From Lachnospiraceae bacterium (GTDB taxonomy: Bacteria > Bacillota > Clostridia > Lachnospirales > Lachnospiraceae), in assembly GCA_017476665.1 (NCBI GenBank), contig JAFUZJ010000014.1:25539-89538 (forward strand): a stretch of 64,000 bases of DNA, given 5' to 3'. Shown piece by piece: positions 8,101-16,215 of the stretch (within the stretch, counting starts at the first letter, position 1; each line of letters starts with the position of its first letter). A program made the translations under genes and the position numbers. Under the pieces are notes generated by a model that worked only from the letters and a program-made list of their open reading frames with translations, was not told the DNA's origin and did not search any database.

Positions 8101-8925
8101 GTGGCAAAGAGAAAACCTGAAGATCCGCCAGCCGGGTCCCCGGCGTGGATGGCGACTTTCAGTGATTTGATGAACCTTTTGCTTTGTTTCTTTGTGCTCC
8201 TTTTTTCCATGTCATCGATTGAAGAAGCAAAGTGGATCGCATTCGTAACGGCGGTAAACAATAGCATCAGCGTGTTCAGCGGCGGCGCAACATCAATCGG
8301 CGACGGAATTCTGGTCAGCAACGGCGTGAGCCAGCTGAATGAGTTGAGCGACTATATGAACAGTACAGGAAAGCTGGCTGATTCCGATTCGGCTGAAAAT
8401 AAACTGGAAGAGTATCAGAAGAGCGGCGATATCGAGATGCTGCAGGAGGCTTTGGAGGAACAACAGCTGCAGAATAATGAGGAACTGGCGGAATTGGTGG
8501 ATGAGGCCATCAATGAGGGGAAGCTTTCAGACCAGATCGATGTGACGTTTACGGCGCAGTATGTCCAGCTCACCATGAAAGGTGCGATCCTGTTTGATTC
8601 CGGAAGCGCGGAACTGAGGGAGGAATCATACCCGGTGCTGGATAAGGTCGGCGTGATTCTGGAGCGCTACGCCAAGGGTGAGATCGAGATTGAAGGTCAT
8701 ACGGACAATGTGCCCATCAACAGTGCCAGATATGCCAGCAATGAGGAGCTTTCCAGCGCCAGGGCGCTGACGGTATTTTATTATCTGTCACAGAATACAT
8801 ATCTTGACATCACCAATCTGAAACATGCAGGTATGGGTGAGAGGATACCGATTGCGGACAATTCCACAGCGGAGGGCAGAAGCAAGAACCGGCGCGTGGA
8901 AATCCGGATGTATAATCCGTCCTGA
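8101..8925 (+). CDS. motB: Flagellar stator protein MotB
   Basis: Stator subunit of 274 aa with GTG start directly after the motA stop. After a charged N-terminus comes the plug/transmembrane part SPAWMATFSDLMNLLLCFFV, with the ion-carrying aspartate at residue 22. A coiled or helical linker with many Glu follows at about 90-145. The C-terminal OmpA-like peptidoglycan-binding domain has IEIEGHTDNVPIN and SKNRRVEIRM. It anchors the MotA4B2 complex to the cell wall. All key parts are present and the length is typical. Confidence 0.95.
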   Translation: MAKRKPEDPPAGSPAWMATFSDLMNLLLCFFVLLFSMSSIEEAKWIAFVTAVNNSISVFSGGATSIGDGILVSNGVSQLNELSDYMNSTGKLADSDSAENKLEEYQKSGDIEMLQEALEEQQLQNNEELAELVDEAINEGKLSDQIDVTFTAQYVQLTMKGAILFDSGSAELREESYPVLDKVGVILERYAKGEIEIEGHTDNVPINSARYASNEELSSARALTVFYYLSQNTYLDITNLKHAGMGERIPIADNSTAEGRSKNRRVEIRMYNPS

Positions 8926-8978
8926 GACAGGAAGTCTGTTAAATTAAGAATTTGAAGTGAGAGAGGTTAGGACCTGTA

Positions 8979-9536
8979 ATGAAAAAGAATTTGCTGTCCG
9001 TTATTATTTTGGCGTTATTGATCGTAAATATCGCGCTGACCGCTGTGATGATGTTTAATGTGACCAGCACCAACAAGAAGGTGGCAAACCTGATCGGGAA
9101 CATTGCAACCGTGATGAATCTGGAACTCACGACACCGGGGGAGGCGGAGCAGAAGCCGGAAATCTCGCCGGCGGATACAGAAGTTTATTCCGTTGCGGGT
9201 TCCATGACTTTGGCGCTGGCGCCGGAGACGACTGTGGATTCCAACGGAAAGTCTGTCACAAAGCAGAATTATCTGATGTGCAACGTTTCGTTTTCTGTGA
9301 ACACCAAGCATGAAGATTATAAGACGTACGGTTCCGCAGAGGCATTGGCCAACAGAGAAGCTTTGATCAAGGATGCGATCAGTTCTGTGGTCAGCAAGCA
9401 TACGTTGAGTGAACTGCAGGCAGATCCCGGTATGGAAGGTCTGAAAGCGGAGATTCTGCAGGCGGTACAGGGAATTTATCAGAGTGATTTTATCTATAAA
9501 GTTTTAGTCAGTGATGTGAAGTTCGCTGCGCAATAA
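8979..9536 (+). CDS. fliL: Flagellar basal body-associated protein FliL
   Basis: Single-pass membrane protein of 185 aa with an N-terminal transmembrane helix at about 6-27 (LLSVIILALLIVNIALTAVM) and an extracytoplasmic domain. FliL proteins ring the stator and support torque. The C-terminal half shows the FliL-like pattern of REALIKDAISSVVSKHTLSE and YQSDFIYKVLVSDVKFAAQ. It sits between motB and fliM as in other Bacillota. Sequence identity in this family is low, so position contributes to the call. Confidence 0.88.
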   Translation: MKKNLLSVIILALLIVNIALTAVMMFNVTSTNKKVANLIGNIATVMNLELTTPGEAEQKPEISPADTEVYSVAGSMTLALAPETTVDSNGKSVTKQNYLMCNVSFSVNTKHEDYKTYGSAEALANREALIKDAISSVVSKHTLSELQADPGMEGLKAEILQAVQGIYQSDFIYKVLVSDVKFAAQ

Positions 9537-9610
9537 AGCAGTCTTGAGCGGATGAGACAAGGCTTTACGCCGTTTATTGCGGAGTAGGGCAAATGAGGAG
9601 GTGAGGACTT

Positions 9611-10591
9611 GTGGGCGAGGTTCTATCGCAAAGTGAAATAGACAACTTACTTGCGGCATTGTCTACCGGAGAGTTGGATGTAGACAACATCCAACCGGGT
9701 GACGAGAAACAAGTAAAAAATTACGATTTCAGCCGCCCGACCAAGTTCTCAAAAGAGCATTTAAGGACGTTAGAGATTATCTACGAGCATTACGGACGTC
9801 TGGTTTCCACGAATCTGCCGGTATATCTGCGCAAGAATGTGCAGGTCACGGTGGCCAGTTCGGAGACAGTTACATTCAGCGAATTTACCAATGCGTTGTC
9901 CAACCCGAGTATTTTGGGGATTATTAATTTTACGCCCCTGAACGGCACGATCATCATCGATCTGGCCACCAATCTGGCGTATGCCATGTTAGACAGGATG
10001 CTGGGGGGCATGGGAATCCCGTTGGAGAAGAAGCGGGAGTTTTCCGAGATAGAATTATCCATTATTCAGAAAATATTGATCATGTTGACGCAGCTTTTGC
10101 GGGAGCCATGGAAAAATGTACTGGATATTGCACCGGTTCTGAGCAGAGTGGAGACGAATCCGCAGTTTGCCCAGGTGATCGCGCCGAATGACATGATCGC
10201 GATCATTACACTGAACATTAAGATCGGGGACGTGGAAGGATTTATCAATTTCTGTCTGCCGTTCTTTACGCTTGAGGACGTGATGGACCGACTGAATACG
10301 AAGTACTGGTTTGCGTCCATGCAGGAGAATCACGACGAGAATTACGAAGAATATATTGAAACGCTTGTGCGGAAGGTGGATGTGCCCATCAAGGCAGTGC
10401 TTGGAAAGAGTTATATATCTGTCAGCGATTTCCTGAATCTGCAGGTCGGCGACTGCATCAGACTGGATGCAAAAGTTGAGAATGATATGGAAGTATATGT
10501 TGGAAATATCAGAAAGTTTACCGCTCTGCCCGGCGCAAATAACGATGCTTATGCTGTGCGGATCACATCGGTAATCAGAGAGGAGGACTAG
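9611..10591 (+). CDS. fliM: Flagellar motor switch protein FliM
   Basis: C-ring protein (326 aa, GTG start 9611 with GAGGTGAGG upstream) that receives phosphorylated CheY and changes rotation. The N-terminal LSQSEIDNLLAAL is the CheY-P binding peptide. The middle CheC/X-like domain (LEIIYEHYGRLVSTNLPVYL to about 230) binds FliG, and the C-terminal SpoA domain (about 245-326, LGKSYISVSDFLNLQVGD) pairs with FliN. It is followed 3 bases later by fliY. All three regions are in order. Confidence 0.95.
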   Translation: MGEVLSQSEIDNLLAALSTGELDVDNIQPGDEKQVKNYDFSRPTKFSKEHLRTLEIIYEHYGRLVSTNLPVYLRKNVQVTVASSETVTFSEFTNALSNPSILGIINFTPLNGTIIIDLATNLAYAMLDRMLGGMGIPLEKKREFSEIELSIIQKILIMLTQLLREPWKNVLDIAPVLSRVETNPQFAQVIAPNDMIAIITLNIKIGDVEGFINFCLPFFTLEDVMDRLNTKYWFASMQENHDENYEEYIETLVRKVDVPIKAVLGKSYISVSDFLNLQVGDCIRLDAKVENDMEVYVGNIRKFTALPGANNDAYAVRITSVIREED

Positions 10592-10594
10592 AAA

Positions 10595-12046
10595 ATGGAT
10601 GGAATGCTTTCTCAGGACGAGATCAATGCCCTGTTAAGCGGAATGGATCTGTCGGGCGACACGCCTCCGGAGATACCGGAAGATATGATCGCTGCAGATA
10701 CCTCCCAGAGTTCCATGCCTTCCAATAACGGGTATTTTGCCGGAGCGGGTGCGAGCACAAGCGGCGACGAGACATTGTCGGATGTGGAAAAAGATGCCAT
10801 CGGAGAAGTGGCAAACATCAGCATGGGATCTTCGGCAACCACACTGTATTCGCTGGTTAATAAAAAAGTTGATATCACGACTCCTGTTGTGGAACTGGCA
10901 ACCTGGGACAGTTTGCTGGTGGATTATGAGAAGCCGTGCGTATTTACCCAGATCAAGTATACGGTGGGACTTGACGGCTCCAACATCATGGTCTTAAAGG
11001 AACAGGATGTAAAGATTATCACGGACCTGATGATGGGCGGTGACGGTACAAATATAGACGGGGAGATTACGGATCTGCATCTGAGTGCGATCTCGGAGGC
11101 TATGAACCAGATGATGGGTTCCGCTGCCACATCGCTTTCCACAATGTTGAATTCGGTGATCGATATCAGCCCGCCGATTTCATCCCTGCTGGATCTGACA
11201 ACCGTGAAAGCGGCGGAGGAGATCGCTCCGTTTCTGGGCGGAGTTTTTGTTAAGATTTCTTTCCGCATGCAGATTGATACGTTGGTAAATTCCACGATCA
11301 TGCAGCTGTACCCGATCGATTTTGCAAAAAAGCTGGTAGAGACTTTCATCGATACGCAGATGGGCGGAGCCGGAATGGGAGGAAGCTCCTCCACACCGGA
11401 GCCTGTACCGGAGCCTGCACCGACACAGGCTCCTTCCGCAGGAGACATGAGCGGCGGCATGCAGAGCATGCCGGGTATGGGGATGCCTATGGGCGGTATG
11501 CAAGGCATGCCCGGTATGGATATGAGCGGTATGGGCGGCATGCCGGGTATGGGGATGCCTATGGGTGGTATGCAAGGCATGGGCGGCATGCAGGGCATGC
11601 CTGGGATGCCTATGGGCGGCATGCAGGGCATGGGCGGAATGCCTATGGGCGGTATGCCGGGTATGGGGATGCCTATGGGCGGCATGCAGGGTATGAACGG
11701 CATGCAGAGTATGCCTGGGATGCCCATGGGCGGCGCGCCGATGCAGCAGAATGTCAACGTCCAGCCGGCACAATTCCAGAGCTTTTCCGGGGATATGACC
11801 GGGGGGGCCGGCCAGGAGAATATCGGCCTGATCAAGGATGTTCCGTTGGAAGTTACCGTAGAACTGGGACGGACGACGAAGTCTATCTCGGAAATATTGG
11901 ATTTTTCACCGGGAACCATTATCGAACTGGATCGTATCGCGGGTGAGCCCATTGATGTGCTGGTCAACGGCAAGTTCGTGGCGAAGGGTGAAGTGGTTGT
12001 AATTGAGGAAAGTTTTGGTATCAGAGTAACAGAAATTATTAAATAA
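10595..12046 (+). CDS. fliY: Motor switch phosphatase FliY (CheC-like plus FliN domain)
   Basis: A 483-aa C-ring component that combines a CheY-P phosphatase with the FliN rotor domain. The N-terminus MDGMLSQDEINALLSGM is a CheY-P binding peptide. The CheC-like domain carries both active-site patterns, DAIGEVANISMG and SAISEAMNQMMG (D/S-x3-E-x2-N-x3-G). The C-terminal SpoA/FliN domain is at about 405-483 (VPLEVTVELGRTTKSISEIL). Between them lies a roughly 100-residue linker made almost only of Met, Gly and Pro. It replaces a separate FliN. Everything but the linker is standard for Bacillota. Confidence 0.93.
   Translation: MDGMLSQDEINALLSGMDLSGDTPPEIPEDMIAADTSQSSMPSNNGYFAGAGASTSGDETLSDVEKDAIGEVANISMGSSATTLYSLVNKKVDITTPVVELATWDSLLVDYEKPCVFTQIKYTVGLDGSNIMVLKEQDVKIITDLMMGGDGTNIDGEITDLHLSAISEAMNQMMGSAATSLSTMLNSVIDISPPISSLLDLTTVKAAEEIAPFLGGVFVKISFRMQIDTLVNSTIMQLYPIDFAKKLVETFIDTQMGGAGMGGSSSTPEPVPEPAPTQAPSAGDMSGGMQSMPGMGMPMGGMQGMPGMDMSGMGGMPGMGMPMGGMQGMGGMQGMPGMPMGGMQGMGGMPMGGMPGMGMPMGGMQGMNGMQSMPGMPMGGAPMQQNVNVQPAQFQSFSGDMTGGAGQENIGLIKDVPLEVTVELGRTTKSISEILDFSPGTIIELDRIAGEPIDVLVNGKFVAKGEVVVIEESFGIRVTEIIK
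11450..11740 (+). repeat. Met-Gly-Pro-rich repeat linker inside fliY
   Basis: An in-frame degenerate tandem repeat encodes units such as GMPGMGMPMGGMQ, repeated several times with small variations. DNA units like GGTATGGGGATGCCTATGGG recur almost exactly (for example near 11478, 11550 and 11660), so recent slippage or unequal recombination is plausible. It links the CheC-like and FliN domains of FliY. No function is known to me for such a methionine-rich spacer. Confidence 0.9.
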
Positions 12047-12048
12047 TA

Positions 12049-12078
12049 GTGACAAAACGGTCTGCTTTATGGTATACT
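12049..12078 (+). promoter_or_regulatory. Possible sigma-A promoter before cheY
   Basis: GTGACA at 12049-12054 and TATACT at 12073-12078 with an 18-base spacer, in the 64-base gap between fliY and cheY. This is a moderate match to TTGACA-N17-TATAAT. An extra promoter here would raise CheY above the level of the long operon transcript. Sequence match only. Confidence 0.4.
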
Positions 12079-12110
12079 GAAACCAGTGTCATAGTAATGG
12101 AGGAAAAAAC

Positions 12111-12473
12111 ATGGCAAAGAATATTTTGATCTGTGATGATGCAGCATTTATGAGAATGATGATCAAGGACATCCTGACCAAGAATGGCTACAACGTTGCA
12201 GGTGAGGCTGAAAATGGCTTAAAGGCTGTGGAGAAGTACAAGGAGGTAAGCCCCGATCTGGTGCTCATGGACATTACCATGCCTGAGATGGACGGTATCC
12301 AGGCTTTGAAGGAGATCAAGAAGCTGGATGCAGGTGCGCGTGTGATCATGTGTTCCGCAATGGGACAGCAGGCGATGGTAATTGAATCCATTCAGGCCGG
12401 CGCAAAGGATTTCATCGTGAAACCGTTCCAGGCTGACCGTGTCATTGAGGCAGTGAAGAAGGTTGTAGGATAA
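12111..12473 (+). CDS. cheY: Chemotaxis response regulator CheY
   Basis: Single-domain receiver (120 aa) that carries the signal from CheA to FliM/FliY. It has the acidic pair in ILICDDAAFMRMM, the phosphorylated aspartate at residue 54 (LVLMDITMPEMDG), the Ser/Thr position in VIMCSAMGQQ, and the Lys in FIVKPFQ. The RBS GGAGG precedes ATG 12111. It sits inside the export/switch block as in B. subtilis, next to its target FliM and its phosphatase FliY. Confidence 0.96.
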   Translation: MAKNILICDDAAFMRMMIKDILTKNGYNVAGEAENGLKAVEKYKEVSPDLVLMDITMPEMDGIQALKEIKKLDAGARVIMCSAMGQQAMVIESIQAGAKDFIVKPFQADRVIEAVKKVVG

Positions 12474-12487
12474 GAGGGCTTGATGGA

Positions 12488-12844
12488 ATGAGTGTTCTCC
12501 TTTCGGCGGGCAGTTTTGCGCAGTTTTTAACTGTACTTGTCATTTTTATTGCTGTTTTGGGCGTCACTGCATGGGCGACCAGGTGGATGGCGAACTATCA
12601 GAAGCAGCAGAATGAAAATGGGAATATCGAGATCCTGGAGACGGTCCGGATTACGAACAGCAAATACATTCAGCTCGTGCGGGTAGGAGCAACCTATATG
12701 GCGATCGCGGTCTGTAAGGATACAGTCACGATGCTGGGTGAAGTGCCTGCCTCGCAGCTTGTCTTTCGCGATGCAGCGGAAGGCGGGACTAATTTTCAAA
12801 AACTATTTGAGAAGACACTGAAAAGAAGTGACAAAGACGAATGA
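12488..12844 (+). CDS. fliO: Flagellar biosynthetic protein FliO (FliZ type)
   Basis: A 118-aa protein with one transmembrane helix at about 9-30 and a small soluble domain. FliO helps FliP fold and assemble into the export gate. The sequence NGNIEILETVRITNSKYIQL and the later VRVGATYMAIAVCKD resemble the FliO core. It overlaps fliP by 4 bases (ATGA). FliO is poorly conserved; position before fliPQR decides the call. Confidence 0.85.
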   Translation: MSVLLSAGSFAQFLTVLVIFIAVLGVTAWATRWMANYQKQQNENGNIEILETVRITNSKYIQLVRVGATYMAIAVCKDTVTMLGEVPASQLVFRDAAEGGTNFQKLFEKTLKRSDKDE

Positions 12845-13722
12845 ATAAGTCCGAACATAAGCTCATAAAAAGAAAACTGATCAAAATATGCCTGCTGGTT
12901 ACGGTGGGCATATTGTATATTCACAAATTTTTTTTCCAGTCTTTGGTAGTTTACGCGGCGGAAGAGCGCCCGATCACCGGAGATACCACCGTGACCACAG
13001 TCATTCGTCCCACGGGGACAACGGAGACCATGGATGAACTCATGGAACCCAATATGACGAATTCCATAACGATCAGGCTGAATGAGGATAACGGGCAGCT
13101 GAACGGTGCGTTACGTATCCTGCTGACTTTGACGCTGATCTCGCTTGCGCCGATCCTGATCATTATGATGACCTCGTTTACGAGGATCCTGATCGTACTG
13201 CATTTCACCAGAGCTGCATTAAATACGCAGACAGCGCCTCCGAACCAGATCCTGATCGGGTTGGCGTTGATCCTTACATTTTTTATCATGGAGCCCACAT
13301 TCAATCAGATCAATGAACAGGCGATCAAACCGTTTAACGAGGGTGAGATCGATCAGGAGGAGGCCTTTGATCTGGCGATGAAGCCGCTCAGAGAATTCAT
13401 GTATCCGCAGACGCAGTTGAAGGATGCGGAGATGTTCATGGAAATTGCGGGACAGGAGTGGGACGGAGAGATCGAGAGTATTCCCAATACCGTGCTGGTG
13501 CCCAGCTTCATGATCAGTGAGCTGCGGACTGCGTTTTGGATCGGTTTCATGATCTATATTCCGTTTATCGTAATTGACATGGTTGTAGCGTCTACATTGA
13601 TGAGTATGGGTATGATGATGCTGCCGCCCACGACGATTTCCATGCCGTTTAAGATATTATTGTTTGTTATGGCGGATGGATGGGCGCTGATCATCGGGCA
13701 GCTTGTCCGAACCTTTTACTGA
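12841..13722 (+). CDS. fliP: Flagellar export gate protein FliP
   Basis: Core channel subunit of the export gate, 293 aa including a long N-terminal signal region (about 1-40, with a hydrophobic stretch and VYAAEE). The family signature blocks are MMTSFTRILIVLHFTRAALN, TAPPNQILIGLALILTFFIM and PSFMISELRTAFWIGFMIYI, followed by FIVIDMVVASTLMSMGMMML. Hydrophobic segments are seen at about 85-110, 130-150, 225-250 and 265-290. It overlaps fliO and is followed by fliQ after 38 bases. Confidence 0.96.
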   Translation: MNKSEHKLIKRKLIKICLLVTVGILYIHKFFFQSLVVYAAEERPITGDTTVTTVIRPTGTTETMDELMEPNMTNSITIRLNEDNGQLNGALRILLTLTLISLAPILIIMMTSFTRILIVLHFTRAALNTQTAPPNQILIGLALILTFFIMEPTFNQINEQAIKPFNEGEIDQEEAFDLAMKPLREFMYPQTQLKDAEMFMEIAGQEWDGEIESIPNTVLVPSFMISELRTAFWIGFMIYIPFIVIDMVVASTLMSMGMMMLPPTTISMPFKILLFVMADGWALIIGQLVRTFY

Positions 13723-13760
13723 GTCTGACGGTTTGAAAAGGGTTATGCGGAGGGATTGAA

Positions 13761-14033
13761 ATGACGATAGATGCAGTTACCGAAATGACAAACAGCGCTC
13801 TGTTTTTGATCATTCAGGTGGCATTGGTACCGCTCCTGGTTTCACTGGTGATCGGTCTGTTAGTCAGTATTTTTCAGACGGCGACGTCCATTCAGGAGCA
13901 GACCCTGACTTTTGTGCCGAAGATCATCGGCGTGTTTTTGACGATCGCTTTGATCGGTGGTTGGATGATGACGAAGATGGTGGAGTATACCACGGATCTG
14001 TGGCAGAATTTTTCTCTTTATATTCACCGATAG
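13761..14033 (+). CDS. fliQ: Flagellar export gate protein FliQ
   Basis: A 90-aa protein with two transmembrane helices (about 15-37 and 52-72) that wraps around the FliP-FliR channel. The conserved SIFQTATSIQEQTLTFVPKI motif between the helices is present. Length and position between fliP and fliR are typical. Confidence 0.95.
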   Translation: MTIDAVTEMTNSALFLIIQVALVPLLVSLVIGLLVSIFQTATSIQEQTLTFVPKIIGVFLTIALIGGWMMTKMVEYTTDLWQNFSLYIHR

Positions 14034-14054
14034 AAGGAGAAGAGAAGGAATTTT

Positions 14055-14840
14055 ATGATAGATTTATCTTTTTCCATCTATGATCTGGAATATTTTCTTC
14101 TGATCCTGGTTCGGGTGTCCTGTTTTGTTTTTATAGCTCCTTTTTTCAGTATGAGCAATGTTCCGAGAAGATTCCGAGTCGGATTGAGTATTTTTATCGC
14201 GGCTTTGCTGTATCAGGTGACGACACCGGCCGAATTCGGAATTTATGAAACGGTGTTGGATTATGCGATCCTGGTAATGAAAGAGGCCATCGCAGGACTG
14301 CTGATCGGTTTCGGTTCCAATATCTGTATGGCTATTCTGAATTTTGCCGGCACGATCGCGGATATGGAGACGGGACTTTCCATGGTCACGCTGATGGACC
14401 CGAATACCAGACAGCAGACCAGTTTTACCGGCGTGTTATATCAATACGCTTTTACGATGATGCTGATCGCATCGGGCATGTACAGATATCTGCTGGGAGC
14501 CATAGCGGATTCTTTTATCCTGATCCCGGTGGGAGGCGCGGTATTCCGGCCGGAGCTGATGCTGTCCACGATCATCCAGTTTCTGAGTGATTATGTCATT
14601 TTGGGATTTCGGATCGTACTGCCGATTTTTTGTGTGATCTTACTGTTGAATGCAGTGCTTGGTATCATGGCGAAGGTATCTCCGCAGATGAATATGTTTG
14701 CGGTGGGTATGCAGCTCAAGGTTCTGGTGGGGCTGGGGATATTGTTCCTTACCACTTATATGATGCCGGGAGCGGCGGATTTTATTTTTCAGGAAATGAA
14801 GACGGTGACAGTGGCTTTTGTGGAGGCGATCCGTCCGTAG
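14055..14840 (+). CDS. fliR: Flagellar export gate protein FliR
   Basis: A 261-aa multi-pass membrane protein that completes the FliP5Q4R1 gate. Six or more hydrophobic segments are visible. Conserved pieces include the RVSCFVFIAPFFSMSNVPRR start and DYAILVMKEAIAGLLIGFGS, then MVTLMDPNTRQQT and MAKVSPQMNMFAVGMQLKV. It is followed by flhB after 44 bases. Confidence 0.95.
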   Translation: MIDLSFSIYDLEYFLLILVRVSCFVFIAPFFSMSNVPRRFRVGLSIFIAALLYQVTTPAEFGIYETVLDYAILVMKEAIAGLLIGFGSNICMAILNFAGTIADMETGLSMVTLMDPNTRQQTSFTGVLYQYAFTMMLIASGMYRYLLGAIADSFILIPVGGAVFRPELMLSTIIQFLSDYVILGFRIVLPIFCVILLLNAVLGIMAKVSPQMNMFAVGMQLKVLVGLGILFLTTYMMPGAADFIFQEMKTVTVAFVEAIRP

Positions 14841-14884
14841 TTTGGATAGAAGTTTTGGATGGAACCCCTGGGAGATGAGCGGAT

Positions 14885-15991
14885 ATGTTGAAATATAATC
14901 TGCAGTTCTTTGCAGAGGGGCAGGGCGGCGAGAAGACCGAACCTGCTACTGAGAAAAAGCTGAGCGATGCGAGAAAAGAGGGACAGGTAGCCAAGAGCCG
15001 TGAGATTGCAAACGGTGTGGGGATCATGGCGTTGTTTTTGATCCTGCGTTTCTGGGTGCCGACCATGGGCAGACAGCTGCTGCAGATATTTTCCGTGTTT
15101 TACGGGAGAATCGCGGACCTGGTGATCTTTTGGCGGGGCTATATGCCCCAGACCGACACAAGAATTGTTTTCAGAAATCTGTTATTGCAAAGTATTATCA
15201 TTATGGGACCAATTTTGCTGATTGGTCTCCTTATTGCGTTCTTGTGCGATGTGGTGCAGGTGGGCTGGAAACCGACCATGAAGCCGATGCAGCCCAAGCT
15301 GAGTAAATTTAATCCGTTGTCCGGCTTGAAAAAGATCATTTCGGTCAACTCATTGGTAGAACTTGTCAAAGCGATCGCGAAGATTGGCGTGATTGCATAT
15401 ATGTGTTATAATTATCTGAAGGACAAATGGAATCTGCTCTTTATCCTGTATGATATGCCGCTTACCCAGGCGCTGAATCTGCTGTTGACCACTGTTACGG
15501 ATCTGGGGATCCGCATCGCGGCGGTCTATATGGTGATTGCGTTTGCGGATTTTGCCTATCAGAAGTGGAAATTTGCGAAGGATATGCGAATGACCAAGCA
15601 GGAGATCAAGGACGAGTACAAGCAATCCGAAGGAGATCCCCAGATCAAGGGACGGATCAGGCAGAAGATGCGGGAAGCGTCCCAGCGCCGTATGATGCAG
15701 GATCTGCCGAAGGCGGATGTGGTCATCACCAACCCGACGCATTATGCCGTGGCGATCAAATATGATCCGGAGGTGGCGGAGGCCCCCACGGTGCTGGCCA
15801 AAGGAGAAGATTATCTGGCGCAGCGCATCAAGGAGATCGCCCGGGAAAACAACGTGGAGATCGTGGAAAACAAGCCCCTTGCCCGTATGCTGTATGCAAA
15901 TGTGGAGGTAGGGGAGGCTGTGCCGCCGGAGTTGTATCAGGCGGTGGCGGAAGTGCTGGCGTTTGTGTATCATTTGCAGGGACGGGTATAA
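14885..15991 (+). CDS. flhB: Flagellar export switch protein FlhB
   Basis: A 368-aa membrane protein that controls substrate switching from hook to filament proteins. Four transmembrane segments occupy about 35-225. The cytoplasmic domain contains the autocleavage site N283-P284-T285-H286 in ADVVITNPTHYAVAIKYDP. The early GEKTEPATEKKLSDARKEGQ motif is also family-typical. Its stop codon shares one base with the left outer arm of structured element 2. Confidence 0.96.
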   Translation: MLKYNLQFFAEGQGGEKTEPATEKKLSDARKEGQVAKSREIANGVGIMALFLILRFWVPTMGRQLLQIFSVFYGRIADLVIFWRGYMPQTDTRIVFRNLLLQSIIIMGPILLIGLLIAFLCDVVQVGWKPTMKPMQPKLSKFNPLSGLKKIISVNSLVELVKAIAKIGVIAYMCYNYLKDKWNLLFILYDMPLTQALNLLLTTVTDLGIRIAAVYMVIAFADFAYQKWKFAKDMRMTKQEIKDEYKQSEGDPQIKGRIRQKMREASQRRMMQDLPKADVVITNPTHYAVAIKYDPEVAEAPTVLAKGEDYLAQRIKEIARENNVEIVENKPLARMLYANVEVGEAVPPELYQAVAEVLAFVYHLQGRV

Positions 15992-16163
15992 AAATCGCAT
16001 TGGTGTCATGGTGTCGGCGGTATACTTCACCGCAAGGCACGCTGTCGCTACATGAAAAACGTAGCGGACACTAATGCAGCAGAGTACGCTGCATAAGTGC
16101 CGACGTTTTTCAACTGCCTTGCTCATGAAGTATACCGCCGACACCATTCGGAATTGCGATTTT
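15991..16163 (-). repeat. Structured palindromic element, copy 2 (flhB-flhA gap)
   Basis: This palindrome fills almost the whole flhB-flhA gap. A perfect 22-bp outer stem pairs 16008-16029 with 16126-16147. Further out, 15991-15999 pairs with 16155-16163; further in, 16032-16039 (less one bulge) pairs with 16115-16122. Read on the minus strand, the core 16134-16021 aligns with copy 1 over 114-115 positions with one indel and about 84 identities by hand count. It keeps the T-T mismatch in the central hairpin. The pseudoknot arms 16108-16103 and 16062-16057 covary with those of copy 1. Strand is given as the orientation of the shared core. Confidence 0.85.
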
Positions 16164-16215
16164 AGATAGAGCGTATACAAAACATAGATAGGATCACGGA
16201 AAGGAGGAACGGCGC

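Noticed and set aside
11450-11740. CRISPR-like direct repeats
   Set aside because: Repeats are contiguous, degenerate and in frame within fliY, with no spacers.
10924-11973. Long minus-strand open frame opposite fliY, rich in Met, Ile and Pro
   Set aside because: It is the mirror of the ATG/GGC repeat in fliY; no ribosome binding site and no family likeness.
16021-16134. Insertion sequence remnant with transposase
   Set aside because: No coding sequence is present and the arms are part of a folded core shared with copy 1; no target duplication was found by eye.
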